Below are positions 8,977 to 16,740 of a stretch of 36,579 nucleotides of DNA, one piece after another; positions within the stretch are counted from its first letter, which is position 1; every line of letters starts with the position of its first letter. The notes beneath the pieces were generated by a model. That model was not told the DNA's origin and ran no database searches. It worked only from the letters and a program-made list of their open reading frames with translations. Origin of the DNA: Deltaproteobacteria bacterium (lineage in GTDB: Bacteria > Desulfobacterota > Desulfobacteria > Desulfobacterales > SURF-15). A program made the position numbers and the translations under genes. The stretch is from NCBI GenBank assembly GCA_019309565.1, contig JAFDFZ010000040.1:1-36579 (forward strand). The letters run 5' to 3'.

Positions 8977-10380
8977 TCAATTGTAAGCAACAGTAGGGGT
9001 CTTAAGAAGATCGGCAATGAAATCACCCATTTTCTGGCCTGCGGCAGCGGGACTTTGTGTCAGGTAGTAACGAAAAGCCAATGGATAGCTCACATCGTAA
9101 AGAGCCTGCATGAACCGCCCTGCCCGTTCTTTGTCAGGAGGGGATCTTAACGCCTTTTCAATCGCACGATCTAAGAAATTTAAATCCAAGACTTCATGAC
9201 AGACGCCAAACCCACTGAAAAAACCTGAGCCGAGTGTGAGAACCGGAGTGTTGAACAACAATGCTTCTATCCAAACAGTCGAGTTAATAACAATACTGAG
9301 TTTGGCATTGCGAATAAGATCGTGTGAATTCAATGACGCCGGCACGATGCATATTTGCGGGTAGGAAGAAAGGGATTTAAATTCTCTAAGCGAATACCAA
9401 CCTTCATAACCAGGGTGCTCTTTGACATAAAGCTTAAAACCAAAAGGTAAAGAAAGGGCGATGCTCTTAATAAGTTCAAATTCGTTTCGATATGGAAAAC
9501 CCCGAACAATGACCTGGCTTTCGAGTGGTGCATGCATTGGATAGAAAACATACTTCTCACCAGCTACCGGCATATGAGTAATGTGTCTTATCATTAGACG
9601 TCTACAGGGGAAAACGAATAAATGGTTCAATAATTTTTTTAAGATAATAGTTTTCCGGCTCTTTCTTATCCTCCCTTTTACATATTTCAACTTGCGAAGT
9701 TTTGTTATAAGCCCAAATTGAGGAGGTGGTAAATATTGATTTGTTTTCTTTAATTCTAGTATTTTTTTCCTCAAATTCGACATAAATTTCTTATCGTATG
9801 ATTTAATCTCCTCGAATCTTTTTTTCAGGCCAACAACCTCAAATGTAGAATTAGCGACCAACACAACTTCTTTATCGGGCAAACCGGACGCCGTGTAAGA
9901 CCAAACGCAACGGCATTTCTTTTTCGCCACCAGCCACAGAGCCATTCTGTCGATATCGGCCGTATAAATCTGGAACAGGCAATCTATATGAGTTTTTTCA
10001 AATAATGCCTCGAATTGTCGAAATCGAATGATGGCATGTCTTACTGCTGTGTTCCTGCAAGGGAAAAGAGCCGGTGCCTGTAAATAGTTAGTTTCCACAA
10101 ATTTATAAAATGACTGCTCAAGTAAATATGTATTTTGTATCCTTCGACATTCTTCAAGAATACAGTTTCTATTCATTTTTGGAACACTGAACTGAGCTAT
10201 GTTGACGGCATCTACCCCTTTTTGTCTAAAATATTCACAAGATTCTTGGATGTTGGTAATTATCAGCACCTTATAACCACGACTATGCAACTTGGCCCAC
10301 ACATAATAATCTCTTTCAACATGTCGAATATCGAAAAATGATGTGATTGCAATATCATAATAATCTGAAAGTGTTAACAT
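8977..10380 (-). CDS. Capsule-polysaccharide-synthesis-like transferase (KpsS/LipB or CDP-glycerol transferase type)
   Basis: A protein of 467 residues. The N-terminal third (YYVWAKLHSRGYKVLIITN) resembles the acceptor half of a GT-B enzyme. The C-terminal half has EKYVFYPMHAPLESQ at about 290, LYVKEHPGY at about 345, then SHDLIRNAKLSIVINSTV and WIEALLFNTPVLTLGSGFF. A KEHP motif followed by an ST-x-x-EAL segment and a TLG loop is typical of Capsule_synth, polysialyltransferase-like and CDP-glycerol-transferase families, several of which use CMP-linked nonulosonic acids or Kdo. Given the CMP-Pse pathway upstream, it is a candidate for the nonulosonate transferase. That role is inference. Confidence 0.62.
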   Translation of the reverse strand: MLTLSDYYDIAITSFFDIRHVERDYYVWAKLHSRGYKVLIITNIQESCEYFRQKGVDAVNIAQFSVPKMNRNCILEECRRIQNTYLLEQSFYKFVETNYLQAPALFPCRNTAVRHAIIRFRQFEALFEKTHIDCLFQIYTADIDRMALWLVAKKKCRCVWSYTASGLPDKEVVLVANSTFEVVGLKKRFEEIKSYDKKFMSNLRKKILELKKTNQYLPPPQFGLITKLRKLKYVKGRIRKSRKTIILKKLLNHLFVFPCRRLMIRHITHMPVAGEKYVFYPMHAPLESQVIVRGFPYRNEFELIKSIALSLPFGFKLYVKEHPGYEGWYSLREFKSLSSYPQICIVPASLNSHDLIRNAKLSIVINSTVWIEALLFNTPVLTLGSGFFSGFGVCHEVLDLNFLDRAIEKALRSPPDKERAGRFMQALYDVSYPLAFRYYLTQSPAAAGQKMGDFIADLLKTPTVAYN

Positions 10381-10474
10381 TATTCCATTCTTGCCTTGTT
10401 TCTTCCGATTAAAATACGATTACTCAATTGAATCGGATCACTCTATCGTATTCTATCATAAACAAGAAATCAGT

Positions 10475-11101
10475 TCAGGGTACATCCTCATCTATGGACA
10501 CCAACGGGGGTATAGGACCAAGATATTTTTCAGCAGGCTTAAACTCTTCAGCCAGCAAACCGACCAGTATATGGTCTACGCGACGTCCGTCATATGACAA
10601 AAGTTTCTTGCGAAGGCAGCCTTCTACCGAAAAACCGTTCTTGGCGAATACCCGGGCCGATGCCTCGTGACCTTCATAATAACCACCCCAGAGTTTGGTC
10701 AGACCCATGTGGAAAAATGCATAGTAGCAAATGCCATGTACAGCCTCCGATGCATAGCCCTTCCCAGAGGCTTCAGGATGTCCTATCACAAAGGAAATAT
10801 CGGCGTATCCATGCCTTCGGTTGATTCTTGGAAGGGTTACCGTGCCGACCAGCCTCTGACCGTTCTGATCATAAATTCCAAAATGATGACTGTTGATCGT
10901 ATCTTTAAGTCGATCTTCGATGTATTTTCGAACAATGTCGGGGGGTTGTCGACGAAAACGAATTTCCAGGTATTTGACTGTCTCGGGATCGTTCAACCAT
11001 GCGATGTAGGCCGGTGAAATGTCCGCAACAGTAATGTCACGCAGCACCAAACGCTTTGTACGGATTACAGGTAGCCGGGGGTCACGAAGCCTGATCTGCA
11101 A
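10475..11101 (-). CDS. GNAT N-acetyltransferase (RimJ/RimL-like; PseH candidate)
   Basis: The conserved domain starts at VIRTKRLVLRDITVADISPA and continues with WLNDPETVKYLEIR, GTVTLPRINRRHGYADISFV and the acetyl-CoA loop EASGKGYASEAVHGI. The frame is open up to 11218, but that part overlaps the upstream gene and looks non-coding. A TTG at 11101 gives 208 residues and has GGGGA 7 bp upstream, overlapping the end of the upstream gene, so it is chosen as start. No PseH-like enzyme is otherwise present between PseC and PseG, so it may acetylate the 4-amino group of UDP-4-amino-4,6-dideoxy-AltNAc. It could equally acetylate another sugar made by the adjacent dehydratases. Confidence 0.78.
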   Translation of the reverse strand: MQIRLRDPRLPVIRTKRLVLRDITVADISPAYIAWLNDPETVKYLEIRFRRQPPDIVRKYIEDRLKDTINSHHFGIYDQNGQRLVGTVTLPRINRRHGYADISFVIGHPEASGKGYASEAVHGICYYAFFHMGLTKLWGGYYEGHEASARVFAKNGFSVEGCLRKKLLSYDGRRVDHILVGLLAEEFKPAEKYLGPIPPLVSIDEDVP

Positions 11102-11105
11102 CTGT

Positions 11106-12296
11106 TTATCCCCACTTGATACCCTTAAATATCGAATCGAGACGGATGTTTTTACTGTGCTTTGAAACCAGCCGAAACATCTCAGCGATTGTCTCATCGG
11201 TAAGATAATGGGGCACAACCCCGATATCGATCAGTCCTTGATAGGTCGGGTTGTAGTAGTGACTTTCCGCTTCCTTGCGGGGGTTCTCAAGATGTTTCAC
11301 CTGAACATTATAGCCCATTTGATGGCCCACTGCTTTTACCCTTTCGGCCAGTTCGAGTACGCTGAAGGTTTCCATGATCTGGTTGAAAATTCGCATTTGA
11401 CCACGGTCTGCCGGTTTTTCTGCCGAAATGGAAACACACTGCAGCGTATCATTGATATTCAGGTAGCCGCGTGTTTGCCCGCCCTGGCCGTAAATGGTCA
11501 GTGGATAGCCTACGACAGACTGGACGACAAAGCGGTTTAACACCGTACCGAAAATCTCGTCGTAGTTGAAAATGGTTTGTAGGCTGTCATCGATTCGGGT
11601 CTCTGGTGTAGCCAACCCGTATACCGGCCCCTGCATCAGATCTGTGACGCGCAGACCCCACATCCGCACACCGAACCAGAGCAAATCCGTGTCCATGATC
11701 TTGGTCGTGTGGTACAGAGAGCTTGCCTGACGCGGAAAGAGAAATCGGTCTCGACGTCCCTTGTGTTCGATGTCGATCCACCCTTCTTCGATGTCGATGT
11801 TAGGCGTACCATACTCGCCCATGGTACCGAGTTTGATAATGTGGGTGTCGCAGCAGAAATCCCGAACGGCATACATCAGGTTGTTGGTGACCAGCAGGTT
11901 GTTGCTCAGGGTAATGTTGGCGTAGCGGTAATTGATCATAGAGAATGGGGCAGACGGCTGTTCGGCATAATGGATCACGGTGTCCGGCGGCCCTGGATAT
12001 TGAGAATCAACACACCAGGTATAGGTGGTGGTTCCATTGAAAAGACCGCGCATGATCTCGGGCTGGGTAAGGTCTCCGATCACAACCTTGATCTCCTGAC
12101 CTGTTAATTCATGCCATAGCCGGGCTCGTTGAATCAAGGAAGGCACAGGGCAGAGCATTTCTACGTCAAGCTCTATGCAGGCCTTGCGTCGGAAATAGTT
12201 ATCCACTACGGTGACTACGTGCCCTTTTTTCGAAAAATGCATGGCCGTCGGCCAACCGAGATACCCGTCTCCGCCTAAGATGAGGATATTCATCAC
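11106..12296 (-). CDS. sqd1: UDP-sulfoquinovose synthase homologue (Sqd1-like, extended SDR)
   Basis: A protein of 396 residues, the full length of Sqd1. It begins MMNILILGGDGYLGWPTAMH, with the GGDGYxGW nucleotide loop special to this family, then VDNYFRR near 32-37, and LGTMGEYGTPNIDIEEG (about 156-172). The catalytic set can be placed: T158, Y195 and K199 in ASSLYHTTK. It also keeps GGQTRGYLNINDTLQCV and a HYYNPTY motif. Known members convert UDP-glucose plus sulfite into UDP-sulfoquinovose, for thylakoid-type sulfolipid or, in archaeal Agl3, for a surface glycan. No Sqd2/SqdX glycosyltransferase for sulfolipid is seen, so a glycan role is more likely. The stop overlaps the ribosome binding region of the GNAT gene. 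Confidence 0.82.
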   Translation of the reverse strand: MMNILILGGDGYLGWPTAMHFSKKGHVVTVVDNYFRRKACIELDVEMLCPVPSLIQRARLWHELTGQEIKVVIGDLTQPEIMRGLFNGTTTYTWCVDSQYPGPPDTVIHYAEQPSAPFSMINYRYANITLSNNLLVTNNLMYAVRDFCCDTHIIKLGTMGEYGTPNIDIEEGWIDIEHKGRRDRFLFPRQASSLYHTTKIMDTDLLWFGVRMWGLRVTDLMQGPVYGLATPETRIDDSLQTIFNYDEIFGTVLNRFVVQSVVGYPLTIYGQGGQTRGYLNINDTLQCVSISAEKPADRGQMRIFNQIMETFSVLELAERVKAVGHQMGYNVQVKHLENPRKEAESHYYNPTYQGLIDIGVVPHYLTDETIAEMFRLVSKHSKNIRLDSIFKGIKWG

Positions 12297-12339
12297 ATAT
12301 AGCCTTTCTTGTTTCCTCTGTCAGATTAAGCGAAGATTG

Positions 12340-13443
12340 TTAATCCCAGCGTTCATGAGTTAGAATCTCACCGTCGGTCCGCGGTTCGAACAAAAGATGG
12401 TTGTCCCGCAGAAACGTCTTGAGGGTCTTCTTGTCCATGGGATCTTCGTTTGCTGAATTGTAAGGATTGCTCACTGATCGCAAGAGCACATCGGGATAAT
12501 CGTAAGAAATCTGTCGGTAGAGGGAAGTGAAAGCCGGTAAAACAACGAAATACCGGCTTAGCTCCCAGACACGTCGGATCTCTTCGTGATTCATTAACTC
12601 TTCGTACATTTTCTCTCCAGGTTTGGAACCGATCACTTGGACCTGGATCTGTTCTGCATCAAAACCATAATGGGGTGCCAGTTCACCGATCATGACATCG
12701 GCCAGGTCTTGAATACGGACCACAGGCATCTTGGTAATGAAGACCTCACCGCCACAGGCCAAAATCACGGTGTTAATAACCAGTTGCGCGGCTTCTCGGA
12801 TACTCATGATGAATCGGGTCATGTTCGGATCGGTTAAAGTCAACGGGCCGCCCTGGCGGATTTGTTGCCGAAAAAGAGGAATTACCGATCCCCGGGAGCC
12901 GAGTACGTTACCGAATCGGGTGGAGGCATAGATCGGACCATTGCCACGCAAATTCCCGTTGGCAGCGGTTATCAGCCGCTCTCCCATCAATTTTGACGTC
13001 CCCATGACGTTGGTCGGATTGACGGCCTTATCCGAGCTGGTGAAGATTAATCGCTCGATCCCGTTTTCGTAAGCTGCCGCAATGACATTCTGCACACCCA
13101 TGATATTCGTCTGAACCGCTTCGAATGGCGAACGCTCACAAAGGTCCACGTGCTTGAATGCCGCTGTGTGAATTACGACATGGATGCCCCGGCTGCAACT
13201 GATCATCTTATCTCTATCGCGAACGTCAGCTAAAAAAAACGATACATTTACATATTGAGAATATTTCTGAGTGAGAAAAAACAAATCGCTTTCGTTGTTG
13301 TCAATACCGACAAGTTCACCAACATGATAATCCTCGATCAATTGGCGTACCACCTCTCGTCCGATGGTTCCACAGGCACCGGTCACCAGCACTCGTTTTC
13401 TGCTGAAGTATTCATTTAAGACCTGATTATCCATTTTTGTCAT
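12340..13443 (-). CDS. Soluble FlaA1/CapD-like nucleotide-sugar 4,6-dehydratase
   Basis: An extended SDR of 367 residues with VLVTGACGTIGREVV (about 18-32), DVRDRDK, HTAAFKHVDLCE and FTSSDKAVNPTNVMGTSK. Catalytic positions read D138, K139, M147 and K151. A Met in place of Tyr is the pattern of WbpM/CapD-type dehydratases, yet the membrane domain of those large proteins is absent. The C-terminal part (from about 280: IGSKPGEKMYEEL) is typical of the group. It would turn UDP-HexNAc into a 4-keto-6-deoxy intermediate, for a second amino-deoxy sugar beside the PseB product. It starts 22 bp after the pseI stop; an alternative Met lies three codons downstream. Confidence 0.8.
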   Translation of the reverse strand: MTKMDNQVLNEYFSRKRVLVTGACGTIGREVVRQLIEDYHVGELVGIDNNESDLFFLTQKYSQYVNVSFFLADVRDRDKMISCSRGIHVVIHTAAFKHVDLCERSPFEAVQTNIMGVQNVIAAAYENGIERLIFTSSDKAVNPTNVMGTSKLMGERLITAANGNLRGNGPIYASTRFGNVLGSRGSVIPLFRQQIRQGGPLTLTDPNMTRFIMSIREAAQLVINTVILACGGEVFITKMPVVRIQDLADVMIGELAPHYGFDAEQIQVQVIGSKPGEKMYEELMNHEEIRRVWELSRYFVVLPAFTSLYRQISYDYPDVLLRSVSNPYNSANEDPMDKKTLKTFLRDNHLLFEPRTDGEILTHERWD

Positions 13444-13465
13444 TCCATTATCAGCCTTATGAAGT

Positions 13466-14527
13466 TCATCCCGGAGACCCTACCAGATCCCAGGTCAACG
13501 GTGTTCCGGAACGGATATCTCTACTGGCGCGTCTGCCAAGTATCATTTCCAGGAATTTAGGAGGAAGACCATATCCAGGACGAATGCTGCGCACATTCTC
13601 AGAAGAAAAAACTTCACCGGCTGCCACGTTGCGGACAACAAATAAAGAGCGTCGGAACACTTGACTTTCACGTTCCTTAGTAGTGGGTCGGTACTGCACG
13701 CGCCCAAGGGCAGTCTCAACGTTTCGTATAGCGCGAACCATGGTTCGGAATTCCTCAGGTTCCATTGAAAAAGCACTGTCCGGTCCTCCATCGCTGCGAG
13801 AGAGTGTAAAATGTTTTTCAATAATGCATGCACCAAGCACCACAGCGGCCACGGGGATCTCATTGGCCAGGGTATGATCGGAAAGGCCGACGGGAACGCC
13901 AAATGCCTCAGCCATATGCGGTATGGTCCGCAGATTCATCTCATCAGGTGGAGCGGGATAGGCGCTGGTGCATTTGAGCAGAGCAATCTGGGTAGCCCCG
14001 GCATTGCGGGCAGCCTGCACTGCCTTTTCAATCTCGCCAAGGCTTGCCATCCCAGTCGAAATTATGAGCGGTTTTCCTGAGCGGGCCATTTTCTCAATCA
14101 AAGGGACGTCCACGTTTTCAAACGATGCTACTTTATGAACCGGCACATCTATCTCTTCTAGGAAGTCCACTGCTGAAGAATCATAGGCTGTCGAGAACAG
14201 GCCGATACCGATCTCTTCAGCAATGGGCTTGAGTTTGGGCTGCCACTCCCAGGGCATATAGGCTTCGCTGTAAAGGTCATATAGCGTGCGACCGTCCCAG
14301 AGCGTGCCGCCACCGATGCGGAAGTACTCTCTGTCCGATGGTATCGTAAGCGTATCGGGGGTGTAAGTCTGGAGTTTGACCGCATCGGCCCCTGCTTCCT
14401 TGGCAGCGTGCAGGATACGCACCGCCTGATCAAAATCCTGACCGTGGTTTGCGGACATCTCGGCGATAATATAGATTGGCTCCCCCGGCCCGATGCGCCG
14501 ATTCCCAATTTCTATGCATGGCCTCAT
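13466..14527 (-). CDS. pseI: Pseudaminic acid synthase
   Basis: A NeuB-family protein of 353 residues. IYIIAEMSANHGQDFDQAV (about 18-36) and AVKLQTYTPDTLTI (about 49-62) are forms typical of PseI rather than NeuB or LegI; also present are YDSSAVDFLEE, ISTGMASLGEIE, LKCTSAYPAPPDE, GLSDHTL and EKHFTLSRSDGGPDSAFS. The C-terminal 60 residues form the SAF (antifreeze-like) domain. It condenses 6-deoxy-AltdiNAc with phosphoenolpyruvate to give pseudaminic acid in the cytoplasm. A strong AGGAGG ribosome binding site lies about 9 bp upstream, between the stop of the PIG-L gene and the ATG. Confidence 0.9.
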   Translation of the reverse strand: MRPCIEIGNRRIGPGEPIYIIAEMSANHGQDFDQAVRILHAAKEAGADAVKLQTYTPDTLTIPSDREYFRIGGGTLWDGRTLYDLYSEAYMPWEWQPKLKPIAEEIGIGLFSTAYDSSAVDFLEEIDVPVHKVASFENVDVPLIEKMARSGKPLIISTGMASLGEIEKAVQAARNAGATQIALLKCTSAYPAPPDEMNLRTIPHMAEAFGVPVGLSDHTLANEIPVAAVVLGACIIEKHFTLSRSDGGPDSAFSMEPEEFRTMVRAIRNVETALGRVQYRPTTKERESQVFRRSLFVVRNVAAGEVFSSENVRSIRPGYGLPPKFLEMILGRRASRDIRSGTPLTWDLVGSPG

Positions 14528-14540
14528 TGACTACCTCCTC

Positions 14541-15221
14541 CTACTGGATAGAACGTATCAGCTCAAATGCTTCCGCAGCCTCGCATCCCACTATAGTTCC
14601 CCATCGATGAGCAATGGCATGGATGGCCTCAGGAGAACGCGGATGGGGAAACGGGCGCGCTTCTGTCTCATAAAGAGACAAGGCTTGCACTTTGATGTTA
14701 AGAGTATCACTAATATCTATAAAGACGTTCGGTCTAAAACTAGGTTCGAATCGCTGGAAACTCCATTCCGTAGATGATGGAACCTCAAAAGCAAAGATTT
14801 CTCGCACTGGCTGGCCTTGCATTGGACGTGCCGCCGTCAACATTGCCCTATGCACCACCACGTGGTCAATGTTTAGGTCACCGCCATGATGGGTGTAAAT
14901 GACCTGCGGCTGGATACGTTCAACCAGCTCTTCGATGATTTTCACCACATCCAGAATCGGCACAGTGTCGAAGCGGTTATCAGGTAGATTGTAGAGAAAT
15001 AGGTCTTGGGCTCCTAGCACCTCCGCCACCTGACAACTGCGGTTATGAAGTGCCTCAATGAGATCGGCGTCTGCATCCTCACGTTGCTTATACCGAGAAG
15101 TGATCCCCTCACCCAAGATGGTAATGTAAACGTCGTGTCCGTCGTGAGCCAGCCGCGAGATGGTACCACCACAGCCTAATACCTCATCATCAGGGTGGGC
15201 GGCAACAACGAGTACCTTCAT
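14541..15221 (-). CDS. PIG-L/LmbE family N-deacetylase
   Basis: A protein of 226 residues starting MKVLVVAAHPDDEVLGCGGT, with the zinc-binding AHPDDE motif (H9, D12) and the later YTHHGGDLNIDHVVVHRA segment (about 110-127) that supplies the third ligand. PIG-L enzymes remove N-acetyl groups from sugars or glycoconjugates. It is packed directly between pseI and two formyltransferase genes (6 bp gap). This suggests removal of an acetyl group from an amino sugar so that a formyl group can be placed on the free amine. The exact substrate (Pse, its precursor, or another sugar) cannot be read from the sequence. Confidence 0.87.
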   Translation of the reverse strand: MKVLVVAAHPDDEVLGCGGTISRLAHDGHDVYITILGEGITSRYKQREDADADLIEALHNRSCQVAEVLGAQDLFLYNLPDNRFDTVPILDVVKIIEELVERIQPQVIYTHHGGDLNIDHVVVHRAMLTAARPMQGQPVREIFAFEVPSSTEWSFQRFEPSFRPNVFIDISDTLNIKVQALSLYETEARPFPHPRSPEAIHAIAHRWGTIVGCEAAEAFELIRSIQ

Positions 15222-15227
15222 GAAACG

Positions 15228-15926
15228 TCAGCCTTCAGAGGGGGTAATGGTTACATCAGCAACAATGCGTCCCTCGTACAGCACTGCCCTGCTGTATTCG
15301 TACCGAAAGCCTTGATGTTCTATAAAGGCGCGAGGGTATCCTTCGGCATCCATCATACGGATAAAATCGTACAACGCCTGCAACGAGCCGAGTTCAGGGA
15401 TTTCACTCTCTGCGGGCTTGCGACGTTTAAACACCGTCACTCCGCCAGTTTGAGGCACCTGTTCTGGCTGTTCGCGGATGATATGCTCAATCATCTGCGC
15501 TGATAGATAGGTGGCACGGATATAGATTTCCTCTGCATTCCCTTCCAGGCAAAGATCTTTCTTCAGATAAACGGGGCCGGCGTCGAAGTCGGACGTCATG
15601 CGCAAAGCGGTGAGTTTGGTCTGACGGTGCCCTCTGATTATCAGATTTTGAAGAGGACTCCCACCACGCCCGTAGGGAACGTCGGTCATGTGGAAACATA
15701 CGCATTCGTAACTATCAATGATCTCATCAGGTACTTTCCATGACCAGTGGAGAAAAAATATGTAGCGGGGGGATATGCTCGAGATTTTTTCGAAGGTGAA
15801 ACCTTCAGGCTTACCGATAAAATACCATTCACCAGGATAATTGACGATCAATTCATTAAAAACACGACGGTTCCAAGGTTTACTGCCAATAACAATGTAG
15901 GTGTGACTTATACTTTCATTGCTCAT
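15228..15926 (-). CDS. Formyltransferase-family protein (N10-formyl-THF type), first of two
   Basis: A protein of 232 residues with a formyltransferase fold: YIFFLHWSWKVPDEII, CVCFHMTDVPYGRGGSPLQN (about 75-94) and LRMTSDFDAGPVYLK (about 108-122). H79 and D115 match the catalytic His and Asp of the Asn-His-Asp triad; the Asn position is occupied by Cys77. The family formylates amino sugars such as UDP-4-amino sugars, or methionyl-tRNA, but the methionyl-tRNA enzyme is longer and carries a C-terminal tRNA-binding domain that is absent here. The C-terminal 60 residues (DFIRMMDAEGYPRAF) resemble the small accessory domain of sugar formyltransferases. Likely substrate: a Pse-type amino group. Confidence 0.78.
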   Translation of the reverse strand: MSNESISHTYIVIGSKPWNRRVFNELIVNYPGEWYFIGKPEGFTFEKISSISPRYIFFLHWSWKVPDEIIDSYECVCFHMTDVPYGRGGSPLQNLIIRGHRQTKLTALRMTSDFDAGPVYLKKDLCLEGNAEEIYIRATYLSAQMIEHIIREQPEQVPQTGGVTVFKRRKPAESEIPELGSLQALYDFIRMMDAEGYPRAFIEHQGFRYEYSRAVLYEGRIVADVTITPSEG

Positions 15927-15962
15927 TGGTTGGCCTCTTTCTCCGTGGATTGATTTGTCGCT

Positions 15963-16739
15963 TCATTTTTCTGCTCCCCGAACGTCTTCTTCGTACAAGA
16001 GTTGCAAGCGCAAATATACCTTGCGCCCGTGGTCTATGAAGTAAGCACCTGAGTAAGGTGGGAAGGTGCGGGCTCGCAGGATATTGATTAGGTCACGGGC
16101 CGTGTAAGTATGATCTAGCTCTATCTTGTCAATGCTTTCCACATCTCGTGTACGATGGTACGTCCCTGCCTCATTGCTTTGCGGAATACGCGGCGCTCGT
16201 CTCGCTTTGATCAACGGCCATATCTCTTGAAACAACCTGACCGATTCGCGCTCTAGCTTTCGGTAAAGCGTCTCTCCAGTATCTATCGGCTCTACAAGCA
16301 CTTCCTTTTGGGCAATGATGTCGCCGGTATCTACCCCCTCATCAATGTAGTGCAACGTAACACCGGATGGTGTTCCTTCGACAATGCTCCAGACATTAGG
16401 GTAATTACCTCGATTGTATGGTAAGTATGATGGATGCAGATTGATAATGCCAGAGGGGAAAATCTCAATGAACTCTGGAGGCAGTAAATAGTCGAACAAA
16501 ACGGACAATCCAATATCTGGATTCAATGCTTTAATTGCCTGCAACACCTCAGGCTGACGGAGCTGTGCGCCGTTAAATATATGCACCGGTTTGATTTGAG
16601 CACTGCGAATGATCTCATCCCCATACCTACGTTTGTGCAGTGGGTGAAGTACAATCCCTATAATTTGCTCATTTTGCTCTCTCAGCCAGCGCATGACCTG
16701 CCAACCCACCCAGTTGTTGCCTAAGAAGAGGATGCGCAT
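15963..16739 (-). CDS. Sugar N-formyltransferase, second of two
   Basis: A protein of 258 residues starting MRILFLGNNWVGWQVM. GIINLHPSYLPYNRGNYPNV (about 97-116) and DEGVDTGDIIAQ (about 133-144) give the complete Asn-His-Asp set: N100, H102 and D137. The C-terminus (ARDLINILRARTFPPYSGAY) is of the type seen in formyltransferases acting on nucleotide-linked amino sugars. It is clearly different from its neighbour at 15228, so it is not a recent duplication; the two may act on different amino groups. It is separated from pseG by 1 bp, indicating co-translation. Confidence 0.85.
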   Translation of the reverse strand: MRILFLGNNWVGWQVMRWLREQNEQIIGIVLHPLHKRRYGDEIIRSAQIKPVHIFNGAQLRQPEVLQAIKALNPDIGLSVLFDYLLPPEFIEIFPSGIINLHPSYLPYNRGNYPNVWSIVEGTPSGVTLHYIDEGVDTGDIIAQKEVLVEPIDTGETLYRKLERESVRLFQEIWPLIKARRAPRIPQSNEAGTYHRTRDVESIDKIELDHTYTARDLINILRARTFPPYSGAYFIDHGRKVYLRLQLLYEEDVRGAEK

Positions 16740-16740
16740 A

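Noticed and set aside
15228..16739. Methionyl-tRNA formyltransferase genes
   Set aside because: Both are shorter than Fmt, lack its tRNA-binding C-terminal domain, and lie in a sugar operon.
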